A stretch of DNA of 37,796 nucleotides from an uncultured bacterium (GCA_949291445.1 CASEVT010000120.1:1-37796); one strand, 5' to 3'. Counted from the first letter of the stretch, positions 15,864 through 23,746 are shown. Program-made: numbers and translations. Notes: generated from the letters alone by a model not told the origin.

Positions 15864-15890
15864 TCAATTTTTTGACTTTTCTGCCGATAT
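15864..15890 (+). promoter_or_regulatory. Sigma-28 (FliA)-like promoter of the flagellar rod operon
   Basis: TCAATTTT (6 of 8 to TAAAGTTT), an 11-nt spacer, then GCCGATAT (7 of 8 to GCCGATAA), ending 37 nt before the first flagellar ATG. Spacing equals the enterobacterial FliA consensus. A weaker sigma-70 reading (TTGACT at 15872) overlaps it. Confidence 0.55.
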
Positions 15891-15927
15891 CATTAATGAA
15901 TAACTATGTAAAAGTCATGAGGTCAAA

Positions 15928-16623
15928 ATGAAGATAAAAGGCGGTATAGACTTCTTTGAAAACGGACTGACAACAAACGTCAGAGCAATGCATTTGCAGA
16001 CAGAAATTCTGGGGATTTTGAATGCAAACATAAACGGTTTTGACAAAGTAGGTTATCAAAGGAAAGATCCAGTTGTATCATCCTTTGCAGAATACATAGG
16101 AGTTCACGCTTTATCGACAGCAGTAAGTGATGAAGTGGGCAGAATTTCAACAACAAACAACCCGCTTGATTTAGCAATCGGCGGCAAAGGTTATTTTCAA
16201 TATTCTGGTCCGGACGGAACTAAATTAACAAGAGACGGAAGATTCAAACTTGACAGAAACGGTTATCTGTTGACCGGTGAGAATTTCAACGTACTGTCTA
16301 ACAACGGAATGCCTGTCAAACTTCCTTTCGCTCCTGAAAAACTTGAAGACATAAAAATCAACAGAAATGGTGATTTGAGTGTCTTAAATAAAAAAACAGG
16401 AAAATTAGAATACGTAGCGACATTAGCGGTTGTTACCGACCAAGGCGTTGCAGTACTTGAACCAAATGTTAAACAAGGTTACAACGAATACTCAAACGTA
16501 TCTATGAATACAGAAGTTTTAGAGATTATTCCGGTAAAAAGGAATTTTGAAGCTAACAGACAGATGTTCATATTGCAAAACAATAACTTGTCAAAAGCAA
16601 TAAGTGAATTGGGTAAGACCTAA
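15928..16623 (+). CDS. flgF: Flagellar rod/hook-basal body protein, FlgF-like
   Basis: 231-residue rod-family protein. The N-terminal helix (about 10-45, with the ANINGFDKVGYQ turn) and C-terminal helix (about 195-231) form the usual paired amphipathic ends. Residues 79-115 carry the FlgE/F/G central signature (NPLDLAIGGKGYF, then TRDGRFKLDRNGYL). There is no Sec signal, as expected for export by the flagellar type III apparatus. The C-terminus (VSMNTEVLEIIPVKRNFEANRQ) is closer to FlgF than FlgG, but the F/G naming is uncertain. GAGGT precedes ATG 15928. First gene of the rod operon, 14 nt before the next. Confidence 0.8.
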   Translation: MKIKGGIDFFENGLTTNVRAMHLQTEILGILNANINGFDKVGYQRKDPVVSSFAEYIGVHALSTAVSDEVGRISTTNNPLDLAIGGKGYFQYSGPDGTKLTRDGRFKLDRNGYLLTGENFNVLSNNGMPVKLPFAPEKLEDIKINRNGDLSVLNKKTGKLEYVATLAVVTDQGVAVLEPNVKQGYNEYSNVSMNTEVLEIIPVKRNFEANRQMFILQNNNLSKAISELGKT

Positions 16624-16637
16624 TAGGAAGGTAGTTT

Positions 16638-17351
16638 ATGTACAATTTACAAGGTTTAATAAGACGCGGAATAAACAATACAAATATGCAGTTTGAACGA
16701 CTGGGTTATATCTCGAACAACATAGGAAACATGAACACAACGGGATATAAATCGGTCAGATTCGAACAAACACTTGATGAAAACGGTTATCTGGACGGTG
16801 TAGTAAGATATGATTACTCTACCGGTTCAACAATGAGGACAAAACGGCTTTTAGATGTTGCTCTGACGGGCCCCGGATTTATTCCGGTAACTTCACCCAA
16901 TGGTGACGTTAAATATACCAGAGACGGTTCATTTAAAGTTAACAATGAGGGTTATCTGGTGACAAATGATGGATATCTGGTCGGTGACGGAATTAAAATC
17001 CCCGCAAACTACGAAAATTTAAGAATAAAAAAAGATGGTACGGTAATTATGCTTTCAAGAAGCAAGGATACGTCAGAAACCATCGGAAGAATACCGGTTG
17101 TGCAATTTCAGAATCCGGAAGGTTTGAAATCAGCAGAATATAACAAAGTGGTTGCGACAGATGAATCAGGACCGCCAATGCTTATAAAAGACCACCAATA
17201 TATTGCACAGGGCAATCTTGAGAGCGCAAATACAAATTATATCGGCAATGTTAATGAAGTCCTGAGATTGAATGCATCAATGATTGCAAGTACAAGATTA
17301 ATAAAAGTTGTTGATGAAATGTACCAAAAAGCCATAAACCTGACTCAATAA
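16638..17351 (+). CDS. flgG: Flagellar distal rod protein, FlgG-like
   Basis: 237-residue paralogue of the preceding gene. The N-terminal motif ISNNIGNMNTTGYKS matches the FlgG/FlgE turn (ANNLAN..T.G.K). The central signature is LLDVALTGPGFI ... YTRDGSFKVNNEGYLVT (71-107). The C-terminal QGNLESANTNYIGNVNEVLRL parallels the QGxxExSNVN segment of FlgG. It is shorter than E. coli FlgG (260). There is no signal peptide. Ribosome site AAGG 7-9 nt before ATG 16638. It is co-transcribed with the other rod genes; hook, ring and motor genes are not in the window. Confidence 0.85.
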   Translation: MYNLQGLIRRGINNTNMQFERLGYISNNIGNMNTTGYKSVRFEQTLDENGYLDGVVRYDYSTGSTMRTKRLLDVALTGPGFIPVTSPNGDVKYTRDGSFKVNNEGYLVTNDGYLVGDGIKIPANYENLRIKKDGTVIMLSRSKDTSETIGRIPVVQFQNPEGLKSAEYNKVVATDESGPPMLIKDHQYIAQGNLESANTNYIGNVNEVLRLNASMIASTRLIKVVDEMYQKAINLTQ

Positions 17352-17390
17352 CAGATAAGTAACAATAAATAGAAAATCAAAGGTAAAAAA

Positions 17391-17735
17391 ATGTATACAC
17401 CAAAGGACCCAATAGTAAAAGTAAATTTAATGATGGATCTGGTCTCACAAAGACAAAGAGCCCTGAGTATGAACCTTGCGAACATAGACACACCGGATTA
17501 TGTAAGAAAAGACATAAGCTTTGATCAGTACTTGGGTACAATGAACAATCCATTGGAAACTGAACTTTCAATAAAACTTGGTCCATCAGGATTAATCGAT
17601 GAGCAAGATGTCGGAGTTGATCCAACCTATGAATTGGAAGAAATGCAAAAAATGTCCATTATGTATACGGTTGCAACAAGAAGAATGTCGAATATAATAA
17701 CACAAATGAAAACTGTTGTTAACGTCGGAAAGTAA
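17391..17735 (+). CDS. flgB: Flagellar proximal rod protein FlgB
   Basis: 114 residues, slightly shorter than the usual 130-140. The N-terminal rod motif is SMNLANIDTPDYVRKDISF (about residues 25-43), the invariant ANxxTPxYxxxDxxF turn of FlgB. The C-terminal helix contains MYTVATRRMSNIITQMKTVV, which packs against the N-terminal helix in the rod. The middle domain is reduced to about 40 residues, accounting for the short length. AAAGG lies 8 nt before ATG 17391. It precedes flgC by 17 nt with a good GGAGG site between them. Confidence 0.92.
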   Translation: MYTPKDPIVKVNLMMDLVSQRQRALSMNLANIDTPDYVRKDISFDQYLGTMNNPLETELSIKLGPSGLIDEQDVGVDPTYELEEMQKMSIMYTVATRRMSNIITQMKTVVNVGK

Positions 17736-17752
17736 GCTGACGGAGGTGTAAA

Positions 17753-18196
17753 ATGAGTATTTTAGAAACAATGAGCATCGGACAAAGAAGTATAACTGTC
17801 CACGGAAAAAGAATTAAAGTCCACGCAAAAAATATTGCAAATATGGACACACCAAATTACGTCAGAAAAATACCGGTGCTCAACGCAACAGATGACATCT
17901 CATTTCACGGCTTGCTAAACGTTATGAAAGAGGATGTATTCGGAACAGGAACACTTCCGTTTTTACAAGGTGGAGTCGCATTCACAGGAATCGTTGAAGA
18001 TCCGACACTTGGTGAAAGATTGTATAAACCAGGACACCCCGACGCAGATGCAAACGGATATGTCAGAGCATCGAACGTTAACCCAATGGTAGATATAGCA
18101 GACGCAAACATTGCTCAAAGAGCATATGAAGCTAACCTTGCAGTAATTTCAATAGCAAAGAGCATGGCGCAAAGAGCAGTTGAGATAGGACGATAG
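17753..18196 (+). CDS. flgC: Flagellar proximal rod protein FlgC
   Basis: 147 residues. The N-terminal motif is KNIANMDTPNYVRK, and the C-terminal family motif includes NVNPMVDIADANIAQRAYEANL and ends MAQRAVEIGR. The length is normal for FlgC (130-150). There is no Sec signal. CGGAGGTG lies 6 nt before ATG 17753. The LT gene begins 3 nt after its stop, so the transglycosylase is translated within the rod operon. Confidence 0.93.
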   Translation: MSILETMSIGQRSITVHGKRIKVHAKNIANMDTPNYVRKIPVLNATDDISFHGLLNVMKEDVFGTGTLPFLQGGVAFTGIVEDPTLGERLYKPGHPDADANGYVRASNVNPMVDIADANIAQRAYEANLAVISIAKSMAQRAVEIGR

Positions 18197-18199
18197 TAA

Positions 18200-18874
18200 A
18201 TGTTTTCACCCAAAATTCAAGCTTTCATAGATGACGGAGGAAAAGAAGCTGCACTTCAAAGAGCGCAGCAGCTTAAAAATCACGTTGCAAGTATTGAACG
18301 ACAGCTCAACCCTGAACTTGTTAAAAAGACTGACAAGCCAAGCTTTTCTGAAATGCTTAAAGAAAGCAGAGGTGGCATTCCCGCTTTTAGAGCAGAAAGC
18401 AAAAATCCATTCCAATCTGCAACAAAATTGACTAACTCAGTAGATATAAAAGCAACTAATCCGACATCAAATATTAAACTGAGCCAAAACCCGTCTCGAG
18501 TCCAGCTGTTAAATATGATTTCACAAATTAGCAAAAAATATGGAGTTGACGAAAAACTTGTTCAAGCAGTCATCAAACAAGAATCAGGCTTCAACCCAAA
18601 AGCTGTTTCACACTGCGGTGCCCAAGGTTTAATGCAGCTTATGCCGGCAACAGCAAAAGGACTGGGCGTTAAAGATCCGATGAACCCGGTTCAAAACGTA
18701 GATGGCGGTGTTCGTCACTTAAAGGGTCTGCTTGCAAGATACAACGGCAACCTTGTTCTCGCTCTTGCAGCATATAACGCCGGTGGCGGCAACGTCGATA
18801 AGTACGGCGGCGTTCCACCATTTAAAGAAACTCAAAACTACGTACGCAGTATTTTAGCTAATTACTTAGGATAA
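18200..18874 (+). CDS. Lytic transglycosylase without Sec signal, in the flagellar rod operon
   Basis: 224 residues. The C-terminal SLT domain (about 100-224) has the catalytic Glu in KQESGFNP (E128), then GLMQLMP (143-149) and AAYNAG (190-195). The N-terminal 100 residues are polar, disordered-looking and hold no signal peptide or membrane helix. Enclosed between flgC and fliE, it is a good candidate for the wall-cutting enzyme that lets the rod pass peptidoglycan, exported by the flagellar apparatus like FlgJ. It differs from FlgJ, whose muramidase domain belongs to another family. The C-terminus closely resembles the secreted enzyme encoded at 21508-22131. Confidence 0.88.
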   Translation: MFSPKIQAFIDDGGKEAALQRAQQLKNHVASIERQLNPELVKKTDKPSFSEMLKESRGGIPAFRAESKNPFQSATKLTNSVDIKATNPTSNIKLSQNPSRVQLLNMISQISKKYGVDEKLVQAVIKQESGFNPKAVSHCGAQGLMQLMPATAKGLGVKDPMNPVQNVDGGVRHLKGLLARYNGNLVLALAAYNAGGGNVDKYGGVPPFKETQNYVRSILANYLG

Positions 18875-18884
18875 GGTAATAAAT

Positions 18885-19232
18885 ATGATCGAAAAGAAAT
18901 TTGCACCGAATGTAAACTTATTTGAAAGAATACAACCAACAAAGTTAAATACAGGTATAAGCTATGACATGTCTCCAATGCGTCTAAACAGAATGGAGAA
19001 ACTTGAAACCAATGACTTCAAGGCTGTTTTTTCGGGTCTAATCGAAAACTTTAATCAGGAACTCAATGCCCCGGATCAACTATTGAAAGATGCAATGCAA
19101 GAAAGTTCCAATGTCGATATTCATGACGTTATGACAGCAATGGCAAAAGCCGAGGTCGGTGTTACTGTTGCAACGAATATTACAACCAAAATAGTTCAAG
19201 CTTACGACAAAATTATGCAAATACAGCTCTAA
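18885..19232 (+). CDS. fliE: Flagellar hook-basal body adaptor protein FliE
   Basis: 115 residues. The C-terminal half is the FliE signature: SSNVDIHDVMTAMAKAEVGV, followed by a helix ending in TTKIVQAYDKIMQIQL. This helix connects the MS ring to the proximal rod. The N-terminal 40 residues are variable. It is the last gene of the rod operon, 10 nt after the transglycosylase, with AAGG before ATG 18885. Its stop is 21 nt from the convergent FAD-oxidoreductase stop, with no clear terminator between. FliF, FliG and export genes are not in the window. Confidence 0.92.
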   Translation: MIEKKFAPNVNLFERIQPTKLNTGISYDMSPMRLNRMEKLETNDFKAVFSGLIENFNQELNAPDQLLKDAMQESSNVDIHDVMTAMAKAEVGVTVATNITTKIVQAYDKIMQIQL

Positions 19233-19253
19233 TTGTTCTAACCGAACTAAAAA

Positions 19254-20627
19254 TTATCTTGCACAAATAGTCCTTGCAACCTGTACTCCCGAAGCCGAAG
19301 CTTGAATAAGACCTCTTGTCACACCGGCTCCATCACCGATAGTAAACAGGTTTTTAACTTGTTCAGTTTCTAATTCATCAGTCAATTTCACACGACCTGA
19401 ATAGAATTTAACCTCAATACCATACAAGAGCGTATATCTTGAAGCTACACCCGGAGCAATTTTATCCAACGCCATTAACATCTCAATTATTGCAGTCATT
19501 TGTCGGTAAGGCAAAACTAAGCTCAAATCACCGGGAGTTGCACACTGCAGCGTCGGTGTAATTACACTGTTCTTTATCCTGTCAGGCGTAGAACGGCGTC
19601 CGTCAAGCAAATCTCCAAATCGCTGAACCAAAATTCCGCCGGAGAGCATGTTTGCAAGCCTTGCTACATGCTGACCGTATGCAATAGGTTCTTTGAACGG
19701 TTCTGTAAATTTTTCACTTACAAGCAGCGCAAAATTTGTATTTGCCGTCTTTTTGTTAGCATAACTATGTCCATTAACAGTAGCAATACCGCTGTAATTT
19801 TCAGCAACAACTTCACCATATGGATTCATACAAAATGTTCTTACCTCGTCACCAAAGGTCGGAGAATAATAGATAAGCTTTGATTCATACAATTTATCAG
19901 TAATCGGTTGAAACACAGGAGCCGGCAACTCAACACGAACACCGACATCAACAGCATTATTCACCATGCCTATTTTATTTTTAGAAAATTCTTTAGTAAG
20001 CCAATCCGCACCTTCTCTACCGGGCGCAATAATTAAATATTCGGCAAAAATCTTTTCATTGTCTTGAGTAATAAAACCCTTAACCTGACCATTTTCAACT
20101 ATCAGACTATCCGCAATCTTGTTATTTAATATAGTAACTCTTTCATCAAGATAATCCTGCATATTTTTCAAAACACCAAGACTTCTTTCAGTGCCGAGAT
20201 GTCTGACAGGTGAATGCACAAGCTTCAATTCTGCAAGTGTAGCAGCCCTTTCAATATCGGCAAAATCATCCCTGTTAGTACCAAAAACCTCATCAGTAGC
20301 ACCGAATTTCAAATACAGATCATCAGTGTATTTTATCAACTCTTCAACTTTATTGCGAGGCAAATAATCAGTCAAATGTCCGCCAACATCAGGAGTAAGC
20401 GTTAACTTTCCGTCAGAAAATGCACCTGCGCCGCCCCAACCACACAGCAAACCGCATTTTTTACAATTCGGACATTTTTCATAACCCTCTCGAAGAAAGC
20501 ACTTGCGTTCTTGGATTTTCAACCCTTTTTCCACAATAACAACTTTCCACTCCGGTTTTAATTTTGTGATCTCTAAAGCAGCAAATATTCCGGCAGGACC
20601 AGCACCAATTATCGCAACATTATACAT
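19254..20627 (-). CDS. FAD-dependent oxidoreductase (COG2509-like)
   Basis: 457-residue flavoprotein starting with the dinucleotide fold MYNVAIIGAGPAGIFAAL. A Cys cluster CPNCKKCGLLCGWGGAGAF (about 52-70) could bind metal or an Fe-S cluster. The FAD-closing C-terminal motif is TIGDGAGVTRGL (about 430-441). It resembles the uncharacterised FAD-dependent dehydrogenase group (COG2509) and, more distantly, the HI0933 and GidA families. Substrate unknown. It is the last gene of the Nudix-FAD minus-strand stretch, starting at ATG 20627, 109 nt after the Nudix gene. Confidence 0.82.
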   Translation of the reverse strand: MYNVAIIGAGPAGIFAALEITKLKPEWKVVIVEKGLKIQERKCFLREGYEKCPNCKKCGLLCGWGGAGAFSDGKLTLTPDVGGHLTDYLPRNKVEELIKYTDDLYLKFGATDEVFGTNRDDFADIERAATLAELKLVHSPVRHLGTERSLGVLKNMQDYLDERVTILNNKIADSLIVENGQVKGFITQDNEKIFAEYLIIAPGREGADWLTKEFSKNKIGMVNNAVDVGVRVELPAPVFQPITDKLYESKLIYYSPTFGDEVRTFCMNPYGEVVAENYSGIATVNGHSYANKKTANTNFALLVSEKFTEPFKEPIAYGQHVARLANMLSGGILVQRFGDLLDGRRSTPDRIKNSVITPTLQCATPGDLSLVLPYRQMTAIIEMLMALDKIAPGVASRYTLLYGIEVKFYSGRVKLTDELETEQVKNLFTIGDGAGVTRGLIQASASGVQVARTICAR

Positions 20628-20736
20628 AAAACAACTTCCTTAAATTCCCAATATCTAAACATACAACTCAATCATAGCTCAAACAAAAAATCTTTGTAAC
20701 ATAAATAAAAAAAGCCACAAAAAATGTTTACAATTT

Positions 20737-21417
20737 CTAAGAAAAGAAATGTCCGCGCTTAGAATCGAGAGTAATTTTATCAAAAGAATAGAGTCGAGCA
20801 GGGCGCTTTGAGCCTGATTTCGTAAACTCGTTTAGTTCTTTCAAAATAGCTGAAGCCAAAAATTTCTTTCTAAAATTACGTTTATCCAACTTTTTGCCGA
20901 GTATCAACTCATAAGCTTTTTGCAACTCAGTTAACGTAAACTTTTCAGGCAACAACTGAAACGCAATCGGGCAGAATTCTAAACGTTCTCTGGTTCTTTT
21001 TAAAGAGTATTCAATGATCTCCTTGTGGTCAAACGCAAGTTTTGGCAAATTATAAACAGGATGCCATTGTACCTCGGTAATTTCTGAATTATCATCAAAC
21101 GACAACACAATGTCATCGGAACGAATAAGCGCAAAATATGCACAGGTTATAACCCTCGAATCAGGGTGTCTTAGAGGATCACCAAAAGTATACAACTGCT
21201 CTAAATAAATGTTTTGTACGTTAGTTTTTTCTTTCAAAATCCTTAACGCAGCAGCATCTATCGTCTCTGATATGCGAATAAATCCTCCGGGAATCGCCCA
21301 CTTGCCCTTAAACGGTTCATGTGCACGTTTAACCAGCAAAACTTTTAGCTTCTCATCCTCTATTGTAAAAATAACTACGTCGGTAGTTACCTCATGTGTT
21401 TTCGTTTCTTTAAACAT
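20737..21417 (-). CDS. Nudix-domain transcriptional regulator (NrtR-like) or Nudix hydrolase
   Basis: 226 residues. The N-terminal Nudix fold (about 8-140) has a degenerate Nudix box: GGFIRISE is present, but the catalytic REUxEE reads RILKEK, so two of the metal-binding Glu are lost. The C-terminal winged helix (about 155-220) includes FTLTELQKAYELIL and the NFRKKFLA helix, as in NrtR regulators of NAD synthesis that bind ADP-ribose. I therefore favour a regulator over a hydrolase. No NAD synthesis gene is in the window. ATG 21417, with the ribosome site GAGGAA upstream. Confidence 0.82.
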   Translation of the reverse strand: MFKETKTHEVTTDVVIFTIEDEKLKVLLVKRAHEPFKGKWAIPGGFIRISETIDAAALRILKEKTNVQNIYLEQLYTFGDPLRHPDSRVITCAYFALIRSDDIVLSFDDNSEITEVQWHPVYNLPKLAFDHKEIIEYSLKRTRERLEFCPIAFQLLPEKFTLTELQKAYELILGKKLDKRNFRKKFLASAILKELNEFTKSGSKRPARLYSFDKITLDSKRGHFFS

Positions 21418-21450
21418 TAATTCCTCAACCTTGATACAATTTTAGAATAA

Positions 21451-21503
21451 AAAAAAGCATTTTGTAATTATGAGATTAAAATAAATTTACAAAATGCTTT
21501 TTT
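21451..21503 (-). terminator. Terminator of the secreted transglycosylase gene
   Basis: A 17-bp inverted repeat (AAAAAAGCATTTTGTAA / TTACAAAATGCTTTTTT) with a 19-nt loop. On the minus strand it begins within a few nt of the transglycosylase stop and ends in a T8 run. Confidence 0.85.
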
Positions 21504-21507
21504 AAAT

Positions 21508-22131
21508 CTATATCGCCTCAGAAAGTGACGTTACCGGTAACTCCGGATTCGACGTTTCCTCATTCACCTTCTTGATAACATTTTCAGTCTTATCCATCGT
21601 CAAGGAACTTTGATTAACACTTTGAACTGCTTTTTGTTGATACTTTGTCATGGCCGGATCAGGATTTGCTTTGAGTTGATTGTATTCACTCATTATTTTA
21701 TTGACAAACCTTTTCGTTTCAGCAAAAGGCGGAACACCTTTATACTTAGAAACATTACCGGGTCCGGCATTGTAAGCAGCAAGCGCCAACTCCATCGAGC
21801 CGAATTTTTGATACATCATCTTGTAATAAGCAAGACCTCCACGTATGTTATCACTCAGATAATACGGGTTATACCCCAAACGTTTTGCGGTAGACGGCAT
21901 CAATTGAAAAACACCAACAGCACCGCCGGGGCTTCTTTTCTCATGAACAAAACCTGACTCCATTTTTGCAATGCTTAATCCTAATGCCGGATCAATTCCC
22001 ATCTCTAACGAGTGCTTAACAATATACTCCTTGACGGTCACTTTTGATGCCGGTTGCGAGTTTGCTTGTGTGGGATTTGCTAAAATACAAAACATGAATA
22101 GTAAGGTTATTGTTAGTAACTTTCTAATCAA
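21508..22131 (-). CDS. Secreted lytic transglycosylase
   Basis: 207 residues with a Sec signal peptide (1-24, MIRKLLTITLLFMFCILANP, cleavage near TQA/NS). The SLT domain has the catalytic Glu in KMESGFV (E58), GVFQLMP (73-79), AAYNAGPGN and a VPPFAET segment shared with the flagellar-operon enzyme. It cleaves peptidoglycan glycan strands to anhydromuropeptides, which NagZ (31500) could recycle. The tail after about 155 is polar and may be a wall-attachment or linker region. The start is TTG 22131, with GAGGA 7 nt upstream. The transcript has a long, hairpin-rich leader. Confidence 0.9.
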   Translation of the reverse strand: MIRKLLTITLLFMFCILANPTQANSQPASKVTVKEYIVKHSLEMGIDPALGLSIAKMESGFVHEKRSPGGAVGVFQLMPSTAKRLGYNPYYLSDNIRGGLAYYKMMYQKFGSMELALAAYNAGPGNVSKYKGVPPFAETKRFVNKIMSEYNQLKANPDPAMTKYQQKAVQSVNQSSLTMDKTENVIKKVNEETSNPELPVTSLSEAI

Positions 22132-22250
22132 ATTGTAATCCTCTTTTTGTAAATCTCAGGGTAACACTTCACTTTGTGAAGATGTTGAACTGAACATTTC
22201 GCGGGTTTGACAGACCCACTAATCTGGCCAGTGGTAATTTTTAACTTCCT
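22132..22250 (-). other. Structured 5' leader of the secreted transglycosylase gene
   Basis: On the minus strand four small hairpins follow each other upstream of the TTG start. They are CCACT/AGTGG (22216-22234), GGGT/ACCC (22203-22217), ATGTT/AACAT (22182-22197) and CTTCAC/GTGAAG (22167-22181). The first two share bases at 22216-22217, so they would exclude one another, as in a switch. I could not match the pattern to a known riboswitch, including the c-di-AMP class often found near wall hydrolases. Low-confidence candidate. Confidence 0.35.
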
Positions 22251-22254
22251 GTAC

Positions 22255-22282
22255 ATAGTACTACATAAAAATTAAAAATCAA
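22255..22282 (-). promoter_or_regulatory. Candidate promoter of the secreted transglycosylase gene
   Basis: On the minus strand TTGATT (-35) and TACTAT (-10) are separated by 16 nt, placing the transcript start near 22248 and leaving a leader of roughly 120 nt. Confidence 0.4.
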
Positions 22283-22286
22283 GTTC

Positions 22287-22336
22287 AGGAGATTTGCCTC
22301 AACTAATGATGCCCTCATATCAAGCTTTTATCTCCT
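22287..22336. repeat. Inverted repeat enclosing a 36-nt loop
   Basis: AGGAGAT at 22287-22293 pairs with ATCTCCT at 22330-22336. The interior contains smaller pairable parts (GATG/CATC-like). It lies in the divergent region between the transglycosylase and exonuclease genes; strand and role are unknown. Confidence 0.35.
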
Positions 22337-22422
22337 ACAATAAAGTTTGTATCATTGTTACGTTTTTTTAATTATCCAAATGTTGATACTTTATGATAAT
22401 ATAAATCTTGAGGAAAAGATTA

Positions 22423-23346
22423 ATGCCAAGAAAAAAGATAGTAGAAGTAGTTCTTGATGTAGAAACAACAGGTCTGGACTATACTAAAGAAAGAATTATT
22501 GAATTTGCAGCCGTAAAATTGGTCAACGGCGTAATAAAAGACCGATACGAAACTCTGATTAATCCACAACAACACATCAGAAAATCGAGCATTGCAGTTC
22601 ACGGTATAACTCAGGATATGGTAGCAGATGCACCAACCGAAGAAGAAGTCATGCCTCAAATATTTGAATTTATAGGTGAATACCCAATAGTTGCCCACAA
22701 TGCAATTTTTGACTACAGTTTTCTCAATGAAGCCTCAAAACGACTCTATAACAAGGAATTGACAAACACAAGAATCGATTCACAATTCCTCTTTAAAGAA
22801 ATATATCCCGACCTAGAATCACACGGATTGGAAAATCTTATGCTCAAATTCAATGTTGAATTTGATACAAGACATAGAGCAATGGCTGATACACTCGGGC
22901 TTGCCATGGCATATCCGAAATTGAAAAAGCTCTACGACAAAAAATACGACTGGCAACTAAAACAAATCGATAACATAGATTACCTCTTTGAAAGATATTT
23001 GCGAATACAACAGGCAGTTCAGACCATGCAATCCGAACTTCAGGATTTAAAATCAATATTTAAGCTCTACTTTGAAGAAGGAGGAGAGCCGATTACAGCT
23101 GTAACCGGTGAGACACTGCTATACCAATCAAAACAAAGTTTTGGTTACGATTTTATACAGATTAAAGATATACTTGACGAAATAGGTTGCTTGCCTAAAG
23201 CTGTAAAGCTTAATAACGGATTTGTAGACAGGCTCGTCTGCGGAAAAAGTCTCGACGAAGAAACCCGTGAAAAAATTAAACAAGCAAGATTGGACTTTTC
23301 TGAAACAAGAAATATTCAAATACTAAAGCCCGACAGAAACAGGTAA
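22423..23346 (+). CDS. DnaQ-like 3'-5' exonuclease (DEDDh family)
   Basis: 307 residues starting at ATG 22423, with GAGGA upstream (an in-frame TTG at 22408 overlaps that site). Exonuclease residues are D12 and E14 (LDVETTG), D97 (HNAIFDYSF), H151 and D156 (HRAMADTL), the complete DEDDh set. The domain ends at about 170; the remaining 135 residues are a helical extension of unknown role (QAVQTMQSELQDL, KDILDEIGCLPKAVKL). Most like the proofreading epsilon subunit or stand-alone exonucleases of the same clan. The extension is longer than that of E. coli DnaQ, so it could be a PolC-like or repair exonuclease. Confidence 0.85.
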   Translation: MPRKKIVEVVLDVETTGLDYTKERIIEFAAVKLVNGVIKDRYETLINPQQHIRKSSIAVHGITQDMVADAPTEEEVMPQIFEFIGEYPIVAHNAIFDYSFLNEASKRLYNKELTNTRIDSQFLFKEIYPDLESHGLENLMLKFNVEFDTRHRAMADTLGLAMAYPKLKKLYDKKYDWQLKQIDNIDYLFERYLRIQQAVQTMQSELQDLKSIFKLYFEEGGEPITAVTGETLLYQSKQSFGYDFIQIKDILDEIGCLPKAVKLNNGFVDRLVCGKSLDEETREKIKQARLDFSETRNIQILKPDRNR

Positions 23347-23372
23347 GCAGTATAACCTAAAAATTTTGCAAT

Positions 23373-23397
23373 AAAAAAGGCTTCTGTAAAAGCCTTT
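23373..23397 (-). terminator. Terminator between the exonuclease and the small minus-strand gene
   Basis: AAAGGCTT/AAGCCTTT stem with a 6-nt loop. The minus strand has a T6 run after the stem, and the plus strand only TTT. It best terminates the minus-strand small gene, but may act on both. Confidence 0.65.
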
Positions 23398-23443
23398 AAA
23401 ATTCTGTTAGTCTAGTAATTGCCTGAGATTCCTGTAATATTTT

Positions 23444-23626
23444 TTATGCGATAAAATTTGTTCCAAATCTTGTTGCACCGAGGAAGAAACACTCTTCAAG
23501 CATTGTATCTATGCTCGTATATCTTTTTCTCGGCGGTTGCTTTGCTGCTTCAATAAGACCTTCTTTTGTATCTTTATATTGTGTTGCTATTGATAAAGTA
23601 TAGTTTGCGAATGGGTTGGTAATCAT
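23444..23626 (-). CDS. Small protein of unknown function
   Basis: 60 residues, not recognised. It begins MITNPFANYTLSIATQYKDT, contains a basic PPRKRYTS stretch and ends FFLGATRFGTNFIA. It is coding-like in amino-acid content and has a purine-rich AGAGAG stretch before ATG 23626 and a terminator at the end. There is no signal peptide or domain. The ATRFGTNF tail has the same flavour as the ISFGAR motif of the protein at 3564. Confidence 0.45.
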   Translation of the reverse strand: MITNPFANYTLSIATQYKDTKEGLIEAAKQPPRKRYTSIDTMLEECFFLGATRFGTNFIA

Positions 23627-23746
23627 CTTTTCTCTCTTTTCTTATTTATCTCTCGTACTTATATAAACAAATTTTATATATAAAAATTGTCTATTTTTTA
23701 TATACTTATCTTAATATTTTGTTACAATAATTTCTAAAAACCTTTT

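Noticed and set aside
22132-22250. c-di-AMP (ydaO) or other known riboswitch in the transglycosylase leader
   Set aside because: None of the conserved elements of the classes I could recall are present, so only a generic structured leader is claimed.
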